Position numbers and translations under genes: made by a program. 64,000 nucleotides of DNA from Fibrobacter sp. UWB10. GTDB lineage: Bacteria > Fibrobacterota > Fibrobacteria > Fibrobacterales > Fibrobacteraceae. Location: the NCBI RefSeq assembly GCF_900182935.1, contig NZ_FXUE01000006.1, positions 124,001 through 188,000 on the forward strand, read 5' to 3'. The stretch's first letter is position 1, and every line of letters starts with the position of its first letter. Below are positions 34,269 to 42,948 of the stretch, in pieces. Below the pieces are notes generated by a model. The model searched no databases, had not been told where the DNA came from, and saw only the letters and a list, made by a program, of their open reading frames with translations.

Positions 34269-36938
34269 ATGGGATGTTTGAACTCTATTCGCGTATTGGG
34301 CCTCTCGGCGGCGCTTGCCTTTGCCGCATCGCCCGTCATCAAGGTCGATTTTGACATGAACGGGCGCAATTCGAGTGAAGTGACGGAACCGAATTACGTG
34401 CCTTGGGTGGTTTCAGGTGTTTCCTCCAAGGACACGTCCCTTTCGGGGGTGAAGGTGAATGTTTCTGGTAGCGGAAATCTTAAGGCGAATTGGTACAAGG
34501 CCGGGGTGCAGTCCCCAAGCTATGCACGCCTTGTATGCGATGGCGTGATGGTCGAAGGTGGCGGGGCGATTACGCTCACCTTCTCGAATCTTGCGGCAGG
34601 GACGCACAGCCTCCTTTTGTACCTGAACAATGTCGATGGGACGGCGGTAAGCAACAGCATCGATGTCTATGTGAACAACTCGAAGCAGGCGTCGGTCAAG
34701 CCCACGAATCGTGCGCTCTCGACAGGCGAGGCGGCGATTGCCTACGTGACTTTTAATGTAAGCGGTACGGGTGCCTCGACCGCGATAAAGTTGAATACGG
34801 GTACGGTTACTCTGAACGGCTTTGAACTGAACGTGCCCAATGCGGCGGCACAGGCGACAGGGCCTTCGCCTGCGGATTTGGATTATCACGCTCCGCACGA
34901 AAGCGGGGCGCTGACGCTTTCGTGGACGGCGGCGAAGTCGGCCGTAAAGCATCGCGTCTATTTCGGGACGGATTCGGCGGCTGTGCTTGCGGCAACGCCC
35001 TCGAGCACTGCGGTTTACATGGGTGAACAATCCGGCAGTTCGTATAAGGTGAGCGGAACGACTCCGCTCCAGACATATTACTGGCGCGTAGATGAGGTCG
35101 ATGCGAACGGAACGGCTACGGCAGGGAATGTCTGGTCGTTCAGGCCGGGCCGCCTCGCGTTCGAGGGTGCCGAAGGTTATGGCCGCAACGCCCTGGGTGG
35201 CCGCGGCGGCAAGGTGGTGTACGTGACGAACCTGAACGATGACGGTGCTGGCTCCTTGCGCGAGGCGTGCACGGCGGAAATTGGCCCGCGTACCATCATG
35301 TTCAAGGTGTCGGGCATGATCCAGCTGAAATCGCGCCTGGTCTGCAATCAGGATTACGTGACGATTGCGGGGCAGACGGCTCCCGGCAAGGGAATTACCA
35401 TCAAGAGCGCTCCCATCGGGTTCACGGGCAAGGATATGGTTATCCGCTTCATGCGCGTGCGCCTGGGTTACGGTGCCACTTACGACGGCATGGGGCTCAC
35501 CGGTGGCGACCACAGCATATTGGACCATGCGAGCATTAGCTGGACGATTGACGAAGCCTTCAGTAGCCGAGGCGGCAAGAACCTTACGCTGCAGCGCACG
35601 CTGATTTCGGAAGCCTTGAACATTGCGGACCACCAGAACTATGCAGCGGGAACGGGGCACGGGTACGCGGCGACTATCGGCGGCGATATCGGCAGTTTCC
35701 ACCACAACCTACTTGCGCACAATGCGGGCCGAAACTGGAGCCTGGGCGGTGGCCTCGACGGGAACGGCTACTATGCGGGTCGCCTCGACATATTCAACAA
35801 CGTTGTCTATAACTGGGTGAGCCGCGTGACCGATGGTGGTGCGCACGAGGTGAACTTCGTGGGCAATTACTACAAGGAGGGCGCCGCCACTACCTTGCAC
35901 GGCTATACATTGCGCGCGCAGTTCGAAGGTACGGGCAAAGGCTCGCAGGCGTATTACTACCACAACAACGTTCTCGAGGCTGCGGGCGGCAAGTTTACCT
36001 GCGACGGCACCAACGACAATTGCGGTCGCGAGTATTCGCTTTCCGGCGGGCAGGTGCTGGATTGGGAACCTTGGAACAGCAAGCCTTTCTTTGCCTCGTA
36101 TGCGACTGTCCAGAGCGCGAAGGCCGCCTACAAGGATGTGCTGAGCGATGTGGGCCAGCGCATGCCTGTACTTGACAATCACGACACCCGCGTGATAAAC
36201 GAGACCAAGAACGGAACCTACAGCATGAAGGGGTCCGTGGGCGGCATGGCGGGCATTCCCGATCGCGAAACCGACGTGAAGGATACGGCGAACATCAAGG
36301 GCTGGGAGCCTTACCCGAGCGAAATCCGGGCCGACGACTACGACAGCGATTTGGACGGGCTTCCGGACTGGTGGGAAAATATGTATGGCTACAATCCGAA
36401 ATCCAAGAGCGGGGACTTTAGCGATGCGAACAGGGACCGCCTGGGCGATGGCTGGACGGAACTGGAACGCTACCTGGAATGGATGGCCCGCGCGCACTAC
36501 ACCTTCGCGAAGGGCGAAACCCAGACGATTGATCTTGCTCAATTTACCAAAGGCTATGACAATGGAACCTATACCGTTTCTGCCCCCACGGGTGTGACCG
36601 CAACCGTGAACGGCTCCAAGATGACGGTAAAACTTACCGAAAACTTTGGCGGCGTAGGCTACGTGAAGTTTACGCTGAAGGACAACGCGGGCGATACCTT
36701 TAGCCGCTACATCGGCGTGACGCAGGGACTTGCCGTGAACGCTTCGCAGGACGGACAAGACGAAAACGACACGACATCTGTTGTCGCGGGCGATACGACT
36801 GCGACAGGAGATTCCACGACAACATCGTTAAGGCCGCGTGCGCAGAGAAAGCATGTAAATGGCCTTGGACGCATTTACGACACGCAGGGACGCCTCTTGA
36901 AGCAGCGAAAACATAGGGGCTTTTACCTGACGCGATAA
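34269..36938 (+). CDS. Secreted PL1-type pectate lyase with N-terminal binding module and FN3 domain
   Basis: Start chosen at ATG 34269 (GAAAGGAG 6 bp upstream, signal peptide MGCLNSIRVLGLSAALAFAA); 889 residues. Residues about 22-190 form a malectin/CBM-like beta-sandwich (VIKVDFDMNG to LNGFELNVP). Residues about 195-285 are an FN3 domain (LTLSWTAAKSAVKHRVYFGT to YYWRVDEVDANG). Then comes a right-handed beta-helix of pectate lyase type: GAEGYGRNALGGRGGKVVYV, NLNDDGAGSLREA, TIAGQTAPGKGI, SILDHASISWTIDEAF and VYNWVSRVTDGG. Family members cleave polygalacturonate by calcium-dependent beta-elimination. DYDSDLDGLPDWWE near residue 695 looks like a calcium-binding dockerin-like loop. The C-terminus is a short basic tail (YDTQGRLLKQRKHRGF). 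Confidence 0.85.
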   Translation: MGCLNSIRVLGLSAALAFAASPVIKVDFDMNGRNSSEVTEPNYVPWVVSGVSSKDTSLSGVKVNVSGSGNLKANWYKAGVQSPSYARLVCDGVMVEGGGAITLTFSNLAAGTHSLLLYLNNVDGTAVSNSIDVYVNNSKQASVKPTNRALSTGEAAIAYVTFNVSGTGASTAIKLNTGTVTLNGFELNVPNAAAQATGPSPADLDYHAPHESGALTLSWTAAKSAVKHRVYFGTDSAAVLAATPSSTAVYMGEQSGSSYKVSGTTPLQTYYWRVDEVDANGTATAGNVWSFRPGRLAFEGAEGYGRNALGGRGGKVVYVTNLNDDGAGSLREACTAEIGPRTIMFKVSGMIQLKSRLVCNQDYVTIAGQTAPGKGITIKSAPIGFTGKDMVIRFMRVRLGYGATYDGMGLTGGDHSILDHASISWTIDEAFSSRGGKNLTLQRTLISEALNIADHQNYAAGTGHGYAATIGGDIGSFHHNLLAHNAGRNWSLGGGLDGNGYYAGRLDIFNNVVYNWVSRVTDGGAHEVNFVGNYYKEGAATTLHGYTLRAQFEGTGKGSQAYYYHNNVLEAAGGKFTCDGTNDNCGREYSLSGGQVLDWEPWNSKPFFASYATVQSAKAAYKDVLSDVGQRMPVLDNHDTRVINETKNGTYSMKGSVGGMAGIPDRETDVKDTANIKGWEPYPSEIRADDYDSDLDGLPDWWENMYGYNPKSKSGDFSDANRDRLGDGWTELERYLEWMARAHYTFAKGETQTIDLAQFTKGYDNGTYTVSAPTGVTATVNGSKMTVKLTENFGGVGYVKFTLKDNAGDTFSRYIGVTQGLAVNASQDGQDENDTTSVVAGDTTATGDSTTTSLRPRAQRKHVNGLGRIYDTQGRLLKQRKHRGFYLTR

Positions 36939-36973
36939 ATTTTTAGTATAATAAGATGAAAGGATGGTCGATT

Positions 36974-38701
36974 ATGGGAATGTTTGGTACAAAAACGGCT
37001 GTTTCTGCGCTTTGCCTAACAGTGTTTGGTTTTATCGGGGCAGGTGCCGAGCCGCTGGCTTTTCCGGAGGCGCTCGGTTTTGGCGCGCAGGTCACGGGTG
37101 GCCGTGGCGGCAGTGTTTATCACGTAACGAACCTGAACGATGACGGTGCGGGTTCTTTCCGCGATGCGGTGAGCCAGGGCAACCGTATTGTGGTCTTTGA
37201 CGTGGGTGGCATCATCAACATCAAGACGGCGGTTTCTATCAAGAGTAACATTACCATCGCGGGGCAGACGGCTCCGGGCGAGGGGATCGCCATTCACGGC
37301 GGCAAGCTCAGTACCGGTAAACAGAGCAACATCATCATCCGTTACCTGCGTATACGCCCGGGCGAAAATACCGCCTCCGAAAAGGATGATGCGCTCAATC
37401 TTTACGATGCGAAGAACGTGATTGTGGATCACTGCTCGGTGGAACTTGCTCCGTGGAACAATTTCGGCGGAAGTTCTGATAATAAGGATTATCGCGTTAC
37501 GGGCATTACGGTGCAGAACTCGCTGATTGCAAACCCTATCGGGCAACAGTTCGGCGCGCACATCGAATCGGTGGATGGCACTTGGGCGTGGTACTACAAC
37601 GCCTTCGTGAATACGCATAACCGAAATCCGCTTGACAAGATTAACGACGTGTTCGTGAACAATATCCTCTACAACTTCGAGGCGGGCTACACGACACATA
37701 CGAGCACGCATTTCAATCACGATATCGTGAACAACTACTTTGTCTATGGCCCGAAGGGGAGTAACCCGTGGTTCCAGGTGGACAAGAACCAGAGTATCTA
37801 CGCGAGCGGCAACATGATCGACACGGACCGCGACGGAAAACTGAACGGCGGGCCTTCTAGTATTTACTACTACCAGGGCGTGGGCGAGGAACTTTTGAAA
37901 CCTTGGAGCGAACTTACGACGAGCGGCCCGATGCTCAGTGCGGCAAGCGCTTGGCGCTATGTGACGTCGCAGAGCGGCGTGCTCCCGTACGACGATATTG
38001 ATTCCCTGATATGGCACCAGGTGGGGACACTTGGGAAAGAAGGAGCCCTAGTGAAAAGCGTTGGTGCCATGGGAATCAAAACCAATAACGGCTGGGGCGA
38101 AGTGATGGCAGGGAAGACCGCGACCGATTCCGACAAGGACGGCATGCCCGATTACTTTGAAGACGCGATGGGTTACGACAAGTCGAAAGACGATGCCATG
38201 ACCAAAGAAAGCGATGGCTATGTGCGCATCGAGAAGTATATCAACTGGCTGGGCGCCATGCACGCGTCGGTTGCGGGCGGCACTCTCGATTTTGACCTGC
38301 GCACGATTACGCGCGGGTTCAAGGACGTGGCTCCGGCCTACAGCGTGTCTGCGGCCGAAAACGGAACCGTAGAACTTGCGGGAGACGGCTATACGGCGCG
38401 CTTTGCGCCTAGGGCGAATTTCAGCGGGCTTGCCTCGTTCAAGTACACCGTGAAGGGTAACGACGATACCGAATATACGGGCCGCGTCGAGGTGCTTGTG
38501 GAAAAATCTGCTGAAGCGGATTCGACTACTACGCGCCTCGCTGACAAGTATCATCTTCGTGCAGAAGCTGTTACGGTAGGCGTCTTTGACATGAACGGCC
38601 ATTATGTGGGCGTGACTACGCAGGGACTTCCGCAAAGCCGCTACATTGTCCGCCAGAAGGTGAATGGCCGAATTTTAAATAAGCTGTTCCGGAAAGACTA
38701 A
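36974..38701 (+). CDS. Secreted PL1-type pectate lyase
   Basis: Start chosen at ATG 36974 (AAAGGA 10 bp upstream, signal peptide ending near GAGA/EPLAF); ATG 36956 is the longer alternative. The 575-residue product lacks the N-terminal modules of the preceding gene but has the same beta-helix signature: GAQVTGGRGGSVYHVTNLND, DGAGSFRDAV, TIAGQTAPGEGIAI, NVIVDHCSVELAPWN and VYGPKGSNPWF. A DSDKDGMPDYFE calcium-type loop follows the helix, then a beta-rich segment and a C-terminal domain (GVFDMNGHYVGVTTQGLPQS) nearly identical to that of the GH26 enzyme at 51238. It lies 35 bp after the preceding lyase and is probably cotranscribed with it. A strong terminator follows. Confidence 0.85.
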   Translation: MGMFGTKTAVSALCLTVFGFIGAGAEPLAFPEALGFGAQVTGGRGGSVYHVTNLNDDGAGSFRDAVSQGNRIVVFDVGGIINIKTAVSIKSNITIAGQTAPGEGIAIHGGKLSTGKQSNIIIRYLRIRPGENTASEKDDALNLYDAKNVIVDHCSVELAPWNNFGGSSDNKDYRVTGITVQNSLIANPIGQQFGAHIESVDGTWAWYYNAFVNTHNRNPLDKINDVFVNNILYNFEAGYTTHTSTHFNHDIVNNYFVYGPKGSNPWFQVDKNQSIYASGNMIDTDRDGKLNGGPSSIYYYQGVGEELLKPWSELTTSGPMLSAASAWRYVTSQSGVLPYDDIDSLIWHQVGTLGKEGALVKSVGAMGIKTNNGWGEVMAGKTATDSDKDGMPDYFEDAMGYDKSKDDAMTKESDGYVRIEKYINWLGAMHASVAGGTLDFDLRTITRGFKDVAPAYSVSAAENGTVELAGDGYTARFAPRANFSGLASFKYTVKGNDDTEYTGRVEVLVEKSAEADSTTTRLADKYHLRAEAVTVGVFDMNGHYVGVTTQGLPQSRYIVRQKVNGRILNKLFRKD

Positions 38702-38721
38702 ATTGATAGAACCAAACAAGG

Positions 38722-38750
38722 CGTCCCGACGAATGTCGGGGCGTTTTTTA
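38722..38750 (+). terminator. Intrinsic terminator after the pectate lyase pair
   Basis: CGTCCCGAC (38722-38730), loop GAAT, GTCGGGGCG (38735-38743) and six T residues. The ACCAAACAAGGCG lead-in and GAAT loop recur at 46545-46585 with different stem bases. Confidence 0.85.
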
Positions 38751-38766
38751 TAAAGATTATGGAAAA

Positions 38767-39615
38767 TTATTTCCCGCCGACGGGGAACAGTGCAAATTCC
38801 AGTTGGAAAACTTTATCGCTCCCTTCGTCTTCTTCGGCGAGGAGCGCGATTTCTTTACGGAAGGCGTTGATTCGCTCTACAATGCGTTCGTAGCCTTCTT
38901 GGCTGATTCCAAGCGTAAGGCCCGAAACATGGCGCGTGCCAGGAGCGTCGCGGTCAATGGAATCTGCAGCGAGCTTTAGGCAATTCTGGTGATAGCCGCG
39001 GAGTGCGAGTTTCGAGGTGCGATCGCCGGTGGTAATGGCACTTTCGGTCAGCACGTACTTGCCCGATTCATCTTTCTTGATGAGTTGACATTCTTCGAGT
39101 AGCTTTACGGACTGTTTTGCCTGTTCGACAGTGATGTTCGGACGAACTTGCTTGGCGAGCGCCTCGTAGTTGCCGTCAAAACCGAACATTCCGATAAGGC
39201 TGCGGATCGTGAGATGCCGCCAGTCGGAATATACCATGTACTGAGCATGCCCGAGCAGGTGCTGCTTTTCGGCGAATCGTACGACTTTGAGTACGGCCTG
39301 CATTTGCTCGAAGGCGGCGTTGCGTTCGTCGGTTGTTTCGGCCTGGTTGAACTTGACAAGCGCTACGAAAAATTCGGTTTCGTGCTTGCCGAGGCGAAGC
39401 CCCGAAGCCACTTTGGGAATGCTTTGGCTCGAAAGGTTTTTGTCGCCGTTCATGACGCGGCTAATAAAGTCCTTGGCCTTGAAACCGATCTTGTCCGAAA
39501 ACACGCGAAGCGAAAAGGCGGGGTTCGCCTCTTTCTTTGCGTTGTAGTAATCTTTCAAAAATTCCCGGTAATCCAGGTATTCGAAGATCCTTTTTGTCGG
39601 TTTCTTTTCGCCCAT
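38767..39615 (-). CDS. TIGR02147 / DUF4423 family protein (copy 2)
   Basis: The 282-residue product opens MGEKKPTKRIFEYLDYREFL, the standard family start, followed by an HTH-like segment (FSLRVFSDKIGFKAKDFISR) and a DUF4423-type C-terminal region (GTRHVSGLTLGISQEGYERI and the closing QLEFALFPV). I infer a cytoplasmic regulator. Unlike the other two copies, its lipoprotein candidate is divergent (39745) rather than downstream. The 129-bp gap carries a TATAAT box and a GTTGTC-TAGA-AACAAC inverted repeat. The C-terminal pattern (QLxFxLFP) is shared with copy 3 (QLNFQLFPM), supporting a common fold. Confidence 0.87.
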   Translation of the reverse strand: MGEKKPTKRIFEYLDYREFLKDYYNAKKEANPAFSLRVFSDKIGFKAKDFISRVMNGDKNLSSQSIPKVASGLRLGKHETEFFVALVKFNQAETTDERNAAFEQMQAVLKVVRFAEKQHLLGHAQYMVYSDWRHLTIRSLIGMFGFDGNYEALAKQVRPNITVEQAKQSVKLLEECQLIKKDESGKYVLTESAITTGDRTSKLALRGYHQNCLKLAADSIDRDAPGTRHVSGLTLGISQEGYERIVERINAFRKEIALLAEEDEGSDKVFQLEFALFPVGGK

Positions 39616-39668
39616 GCCTTAAATGTAAGAAAAATGGTTGCGAAGAGGGGTGATAGTGCAATATTCCC

Positions 39669-39684
39669 GTTGTCTAGAAACAAC
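39669..39684. promoter_or_regulatory. Inverted repeat in the TIGR02147 copy 2 / lipoprotein divergent region
   Basis: GTTGTC-TAGA-AACAAC, one mismatch from the GTTGTC-N4-GACAAC form seen at 44476. TATAAT follows at about 39689. No terminator-like hairpin accompanies this copy. Confidence 0.45.
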
Positions 39685-39744
39685 GCGTTATAATAGGGAA
39701 TATTTGTTTTCCTTTTTAGCGAAACTATATTTATATTAGTGGTG

Positions 39745-41373
39745 ATGGATACTTTGAAATACTTTTTAGCGGGTTTCGTTGCCTTTTTTGTTGGTTGTTC
39801 TTCGGACAGCCAAGTGGCGGGCAATAGTGCCGAAACGGGTTCCCCGGAACTCGCGGGTATCTTGGTGCTTGACAATGGTAAGCCTGCCGCCCGTACGAAA
39901 GTTCAGTGTGTGCCGGGCAACTACAACATCATTGCCGCAAGCGAGGCTGAACAGGTTCTGCCTTCCGCGTTCGAAACCGAAACGGATGAAAACGGCAACT
40001 ACGAATTCGATTCCATCCCGGCGGGCAGTTTCTCTCTCGAGGCTTTCCATCAAGAATCGGGCCAGATGCTTCTAGTGCAGGACCTGAGTGCCGAAGAGGA
40101 CGAGCCCCTTGCTGTAAATGACACCTTGCGTAATTCCGGAACGGTCAAGCTTCTCGTATCGGGCGCGTTCCGCGAAAACCAGGGTGGCGAAGCCATCGTT
40201 ATCGGGACGACAATTCGCAGAAGGGTTTCTGTGCAGAACGGGAAAATCGTGGTCGATAGCCTCCCGGCAGACACGTTTGAACTTATTGTTTACATGGATG
40301 GCATGAGTCCGTTTGGATTTAAGGATGTTTCCGTAAAGCCTGAAGAGACTACAGTCTGGGGCGATTCGGTGACGTACACATTGAAAGCTCCGCTCGCGCT
40401 CCCCGAAGAAATCGATTCGCTCGGCACCGTCGTGAGCGATTTCCCGCTGGCCATTCGCTTGACGAAAAAAGAAATTGCTTTCGATTCTGCGGAGGTGGTG
40501 AACGGCCGCTGGGAGGCCGTGCGCATTTCGCAGGACGGAAACCGCAGCAAGAAACTCCCTATTGCGCGAACCTACTTTGATGCTCATGCCAAAGAGGCTG
40601 TGTTCTGGGTGCGTGTCGATTCGCTGAATATTTCAGATTCTCTGGAACTCCATTTTGACAACACCATGAACCCCGCGTACGCAAAGGATGTGTTCCCCAC
40701 GAACCGCAGCTATTCTTTGGTGTGGCATTTCGATAGCGGCCTTGAACCTGTAGGCGATGGAGCGGAAAAGGGATACTTCGAAGGTCTGCCGACAGGGGCC
40801 GTGGCTGCCGACGGTGTTGTTGGTAGGGGAGTGGAACTTGATGAAGGCGATGTTATTGTCGTCGAGAATTCGAGTGCGGCTGATTCCTCGCGCAAGGTGA
40901 ACTTGAATTACGACGGTAGCGAATATTTCTGCTTCTCGGTGTGGGTAAAACTTGACAATCTCGAAGAAAAACAGACCATCTTTGAAAAGTCCAAGGAATA
41001 TGCGTTGCGCTATGATCCGGAGAAGGGCTTTGTGGTTGACCTCTGGGTTCCCGATACGAGTTCCGATTCAATAAAATACGCCTGGGTGTCTGGAACGTCT
41101 GATATTAAGGCGGGCGAGTGGGTCTATGTTGCCTTCAGCCGCCACACGACTTCGCAGTCCAATTTCTACGTGAACGACCGCAAGATTGAAACGGAGCCGG
41201 AACAAATCGCTTGGACGGGCGTCCGTGAACTGGCCGACTTCAAAGTGGGCGGCTTTACCGGCATGATTGACGAACTCATGCTTGGGAGCTGTTACCGCGA
41301 TGACGACTGGACGCGCCTTACCTACCTGAACCAGCGTCCCGAAAATTACTGGCCAGCCCTTTCGGCCCGCTAG
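39745..41373 (+). CDS. Lipoprotein with regulatory-type, DUF2341-like and LamG-like domains
   Basis: ATG 39745 gives a signal peptide and lipobox FVGC (Cys near residue 19); 542 residues. Domains in order: a carboxypeptidase-regulatory-type beta-sandwich (GILVLDNGKPAARTKVQCVP to SIPAGSFSLEAF), a second beta segment, a DUF2341-like module (FPLAIRLTKKEIAFDS to SLELHFDNTMNPAYAKDVF), and a LamG/concanavalin domain (SLVWHFDSGLEP, FCFSVWVKLDNLEEKQTIFE, WVYVAFSRHT, GMIDELMLG). DUF2341-LamG pairs occur in envelope and secreted glycan-binding proteins. It is divergent from a TIGR02147 gene, and its build parallels the lipoproteins directly coupled to the other two TIGR02147 copies. I infer an envelope glycan-binding partner. 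Confidence 0.83.
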   Translation: MDTLKYFLAGFVAFFVGCSSDSQVAGNSAETGSPELAGILVLDNGKPAARTKVQCVPGNYNIIAASEAEQVLPSAFETETDENGNYEFDSIPAGSFSLEAFHQESGQMLLVQDLSAEEDEPLAVNDTLRNSGTVKLLVSGAFRENQGGEAIVIGTTIRRRVSVQNGKIVVDSLPADTFELIVYMDGMSPFGFKDVSVKPEETTVWGDSVTYTLKAPLALPEEIDSLGTVVSDFPLAIRLTKKEIAFDSAEVVNGRWEAVRISQDGNRSKKLPIARTYFDAHAKEAVFWVRVDSLNISDSLELHFDNTMNPAYAKDVFPTNRSYSLVWHFDSGLEPVGDGAEKGYFEGLPTGAVAADGVVGRGVELDEGDVIVVENSSAADSSRKVNLNYDGSEYFCFSVWVKLDNLEEKQTIFEKSKEYALRYDPEKGFVVDLWVPDTSSDSIKYAWVSGTSDIKAGEWVYVAFSRHTTSQSNFYVNDRKIETEPEQIAWTGVRELADFKVGGFTGMIDELMLGSCYRDDDWTRLTYLNQRPENYWPALSAR

Positions 41374-41547
41374 GCGTAATCCATAAATAATTATTTTTTT
41401 TTTGTAAAAATGAGAACATTTTTGCAAAAAAATCGCTGTATCTATTGACTTTGCGAAAAGAATAACTTATATTCTGTTTTGATATTTTGAGAACATTTTT
41501 GAGAACGGGAATGAATGTTTGTCGGAATATCAAAGGATGTACTTGGG
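41374..41547 (+). promoter_or_regulatory. Promoter region of the PL9/PL1 operon with GAGAACATTTTT repeats
   Basis: A good promoter is present: TTGACT (41445-41450), 17 bp, TATATT (41468-41473). GAGAACATTTTT occurs near 41412 and 41489, with a partial GAGAAC near 41501. The two downstream copies fall in the transcribed leader, the first lies about 30 bp upstream of the -35 box. AAAGGATG precedes the chosen ATG. Confidence 0.6.
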
Positions 41548-42933
41548 ATGAATTATTTGAAGAATATCCGCTTGGTGGAAATTTTGACGGCAGCTTTTGC
41601 CGTTTTGGCGCTTGCCGGGAATACCCATGTAAAGCCTGGCGACGATTTTATTTCGGCCATGACTAAGGCCTCCGCCGGAGATACCGTCTTTTTTGAAGCG
41701 GGAACATACCAGGTGCCCTATACAGAGGGTCAGGCGAATACGATTACACTTTCTAAGTCAGGAATGGCGGACAAGCCCATTGTGTTCTATGCGGCGGGCC
41801 ATGCGACTGCCGTGATAGACTTCCAGTTCCCGGAACTCACCTATGTCGACAAGGGCGTGGGGCTGAGCATGACCGGCAGTTATTACGAACTTCACGGTCT
41901 CGCCATTACCCGTGCGGGATACCAGGGAGCCTATGTGACAGGGTCGTACAACAAGTTCTACAACATGTCGTTTTTCGAAAACCGCAATTCCGGTTTGGAA
42001 ATTAACAAGGGCGGGAATCATACGCTGGTGGTCAACGTAGATGCGTACCGTAATTATGACCCCAAGAAAAAGGGCGGCATGGCTGACGGCTTTGCGAGCA
42101 AGCAGACTCAGGGAGCAGGAAATGTGTTCATCAACTGCCGTGCTTGGGAAAATTCCGACGACGGTTTTGACTTTTTTGATTCACCCGACAGTGTCATTGT
42201 CTATGATTCCTGGGCGTTCCGGAATGGGGTCAATGTTTTTGGCTATGCGGCCGAGCTCTTTGATGGAAACGGCAATGGCTTTAAGATGGGCGGCAATAAA
42301 GCCCAAGCGAATCACCGTTGCACGCGTTGTATTGCGTTTGACAATCCGGTAAAAGGCTTTGACCAGAACAACAATACGGGTGGCATTACGGTGGAACAGA
42401 GCCTTGCTTACCGCAACGGAAGCAGTGGTGCCGCCAATTATGGAATGGGTGGGGCGCTGAATGCGGGGCAAAAGCATCACTTGCGGAACAATATCTCTTA
42501 TAAGGGCAAAAATGCCGACTCTTTTGGTTCGTCTAGCGAACAGAAAACGAATTCCTGGAGCATTTCGGTGACTGTGAGTGACGATGACTTTGAGTCGTTG
42601 GACACGAGCCTTGCGACGATTGCCCGAAATGCGGATGGACTGCTCCCGTACACAAAGTTGTTCCGCCTGAAAAAAGGAAGCGTCTTGATTGACAAGGGGA
42701 CGGAAATTGGCTTTGATTATGTTGGCTCGGCACCGGATCTTGGACCTTACGAATATGGCGAAATTGCAGCAGAATCCAGTTCTTCGGAAGTGTCTTCTAG
42801 CAGTGCTACAACGACTGTTATTCGCCGCAGGGTGGCCCCTGCTGACAGGCGTAAAGATGCTCCGAGGTTCAATGCATTGGGGCGTTCGGTAAAATCCGCA
42901 GAACCTTTCCGTTGGAGCGTCAGTTGGTTTTAA
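41548..42933 (+). CDS. Secreted PL9-family pectate lyase
   Basis: Start chosen at ATG 41548 (AAAGGATG upstream; leader MNYLKNIRLVEILTAAFAVL); ATG 41515 is the alternative. The 461-residue protein is a parallel beta-helix of PL9 type: VKPGDDFISAMTKASAGDTV, YYELHGLAITRAGYQGAYV, NRNSGLEINKGGNHTLVVN, GMADGFASKQTQGAGNVF, CRAWENSDDGFDFFDSPDS, NGNGFKMGGN. PL9 enzymes cleave polygalacturonate or rhamnogalacturonan by calcium-assisted elimination with a catalytic Lys; the NSDDGFDFF stretch carries the calcium-site Asp residues. A serine run (ESSSSEVSSSSAT) and a short basic tail (RFNALGRSVKSAEPF) close the protein. It is first in an operon with the PL1 gene 15 bp downstream. Confidence 0.87.
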   Translation: MNYLKNIRLVEILTAAFAVLALAGNTHVKPGDDFISAMTKASAGDTVFFEAGTYQVPYTEGQANTITLSKSGMADKPIVFYAAGHATAVIDFQFPELTYVDKGVGLSMTGSYYELHGLAITRAGYQGAYVTGSYNKFYNMSFFENRNSGLEINKGGNHTLVVNVDAYRNYDPKKKGGMADGFASKQTQGAGNVFINCRAWENSDDGFDFFDSPDSVIVYDSWAFRNGVNVFGYAAELFDGNGNGFKMGGNKAQANHRCTRCIAFDNPVKGFDQNNNTGGITVEQSLAYRNGSSGAANYGMGGALNAGQKHHLRNNISYKGKNADSFGSSSEQKTNSWSISVTVSDDDFESLDTSLATIARNADGLLPYTKLFRLKKGSVLIDKGTEIGFDYVGSAPDLGPYEYGEIAAESSSSEVSSSSATTTVIRRRVAPADRRKDAPRFNALGRSVKSAEPFRWSVSWF

Positions 42934-42948
42934 TAAAGAGGTGGAAAA

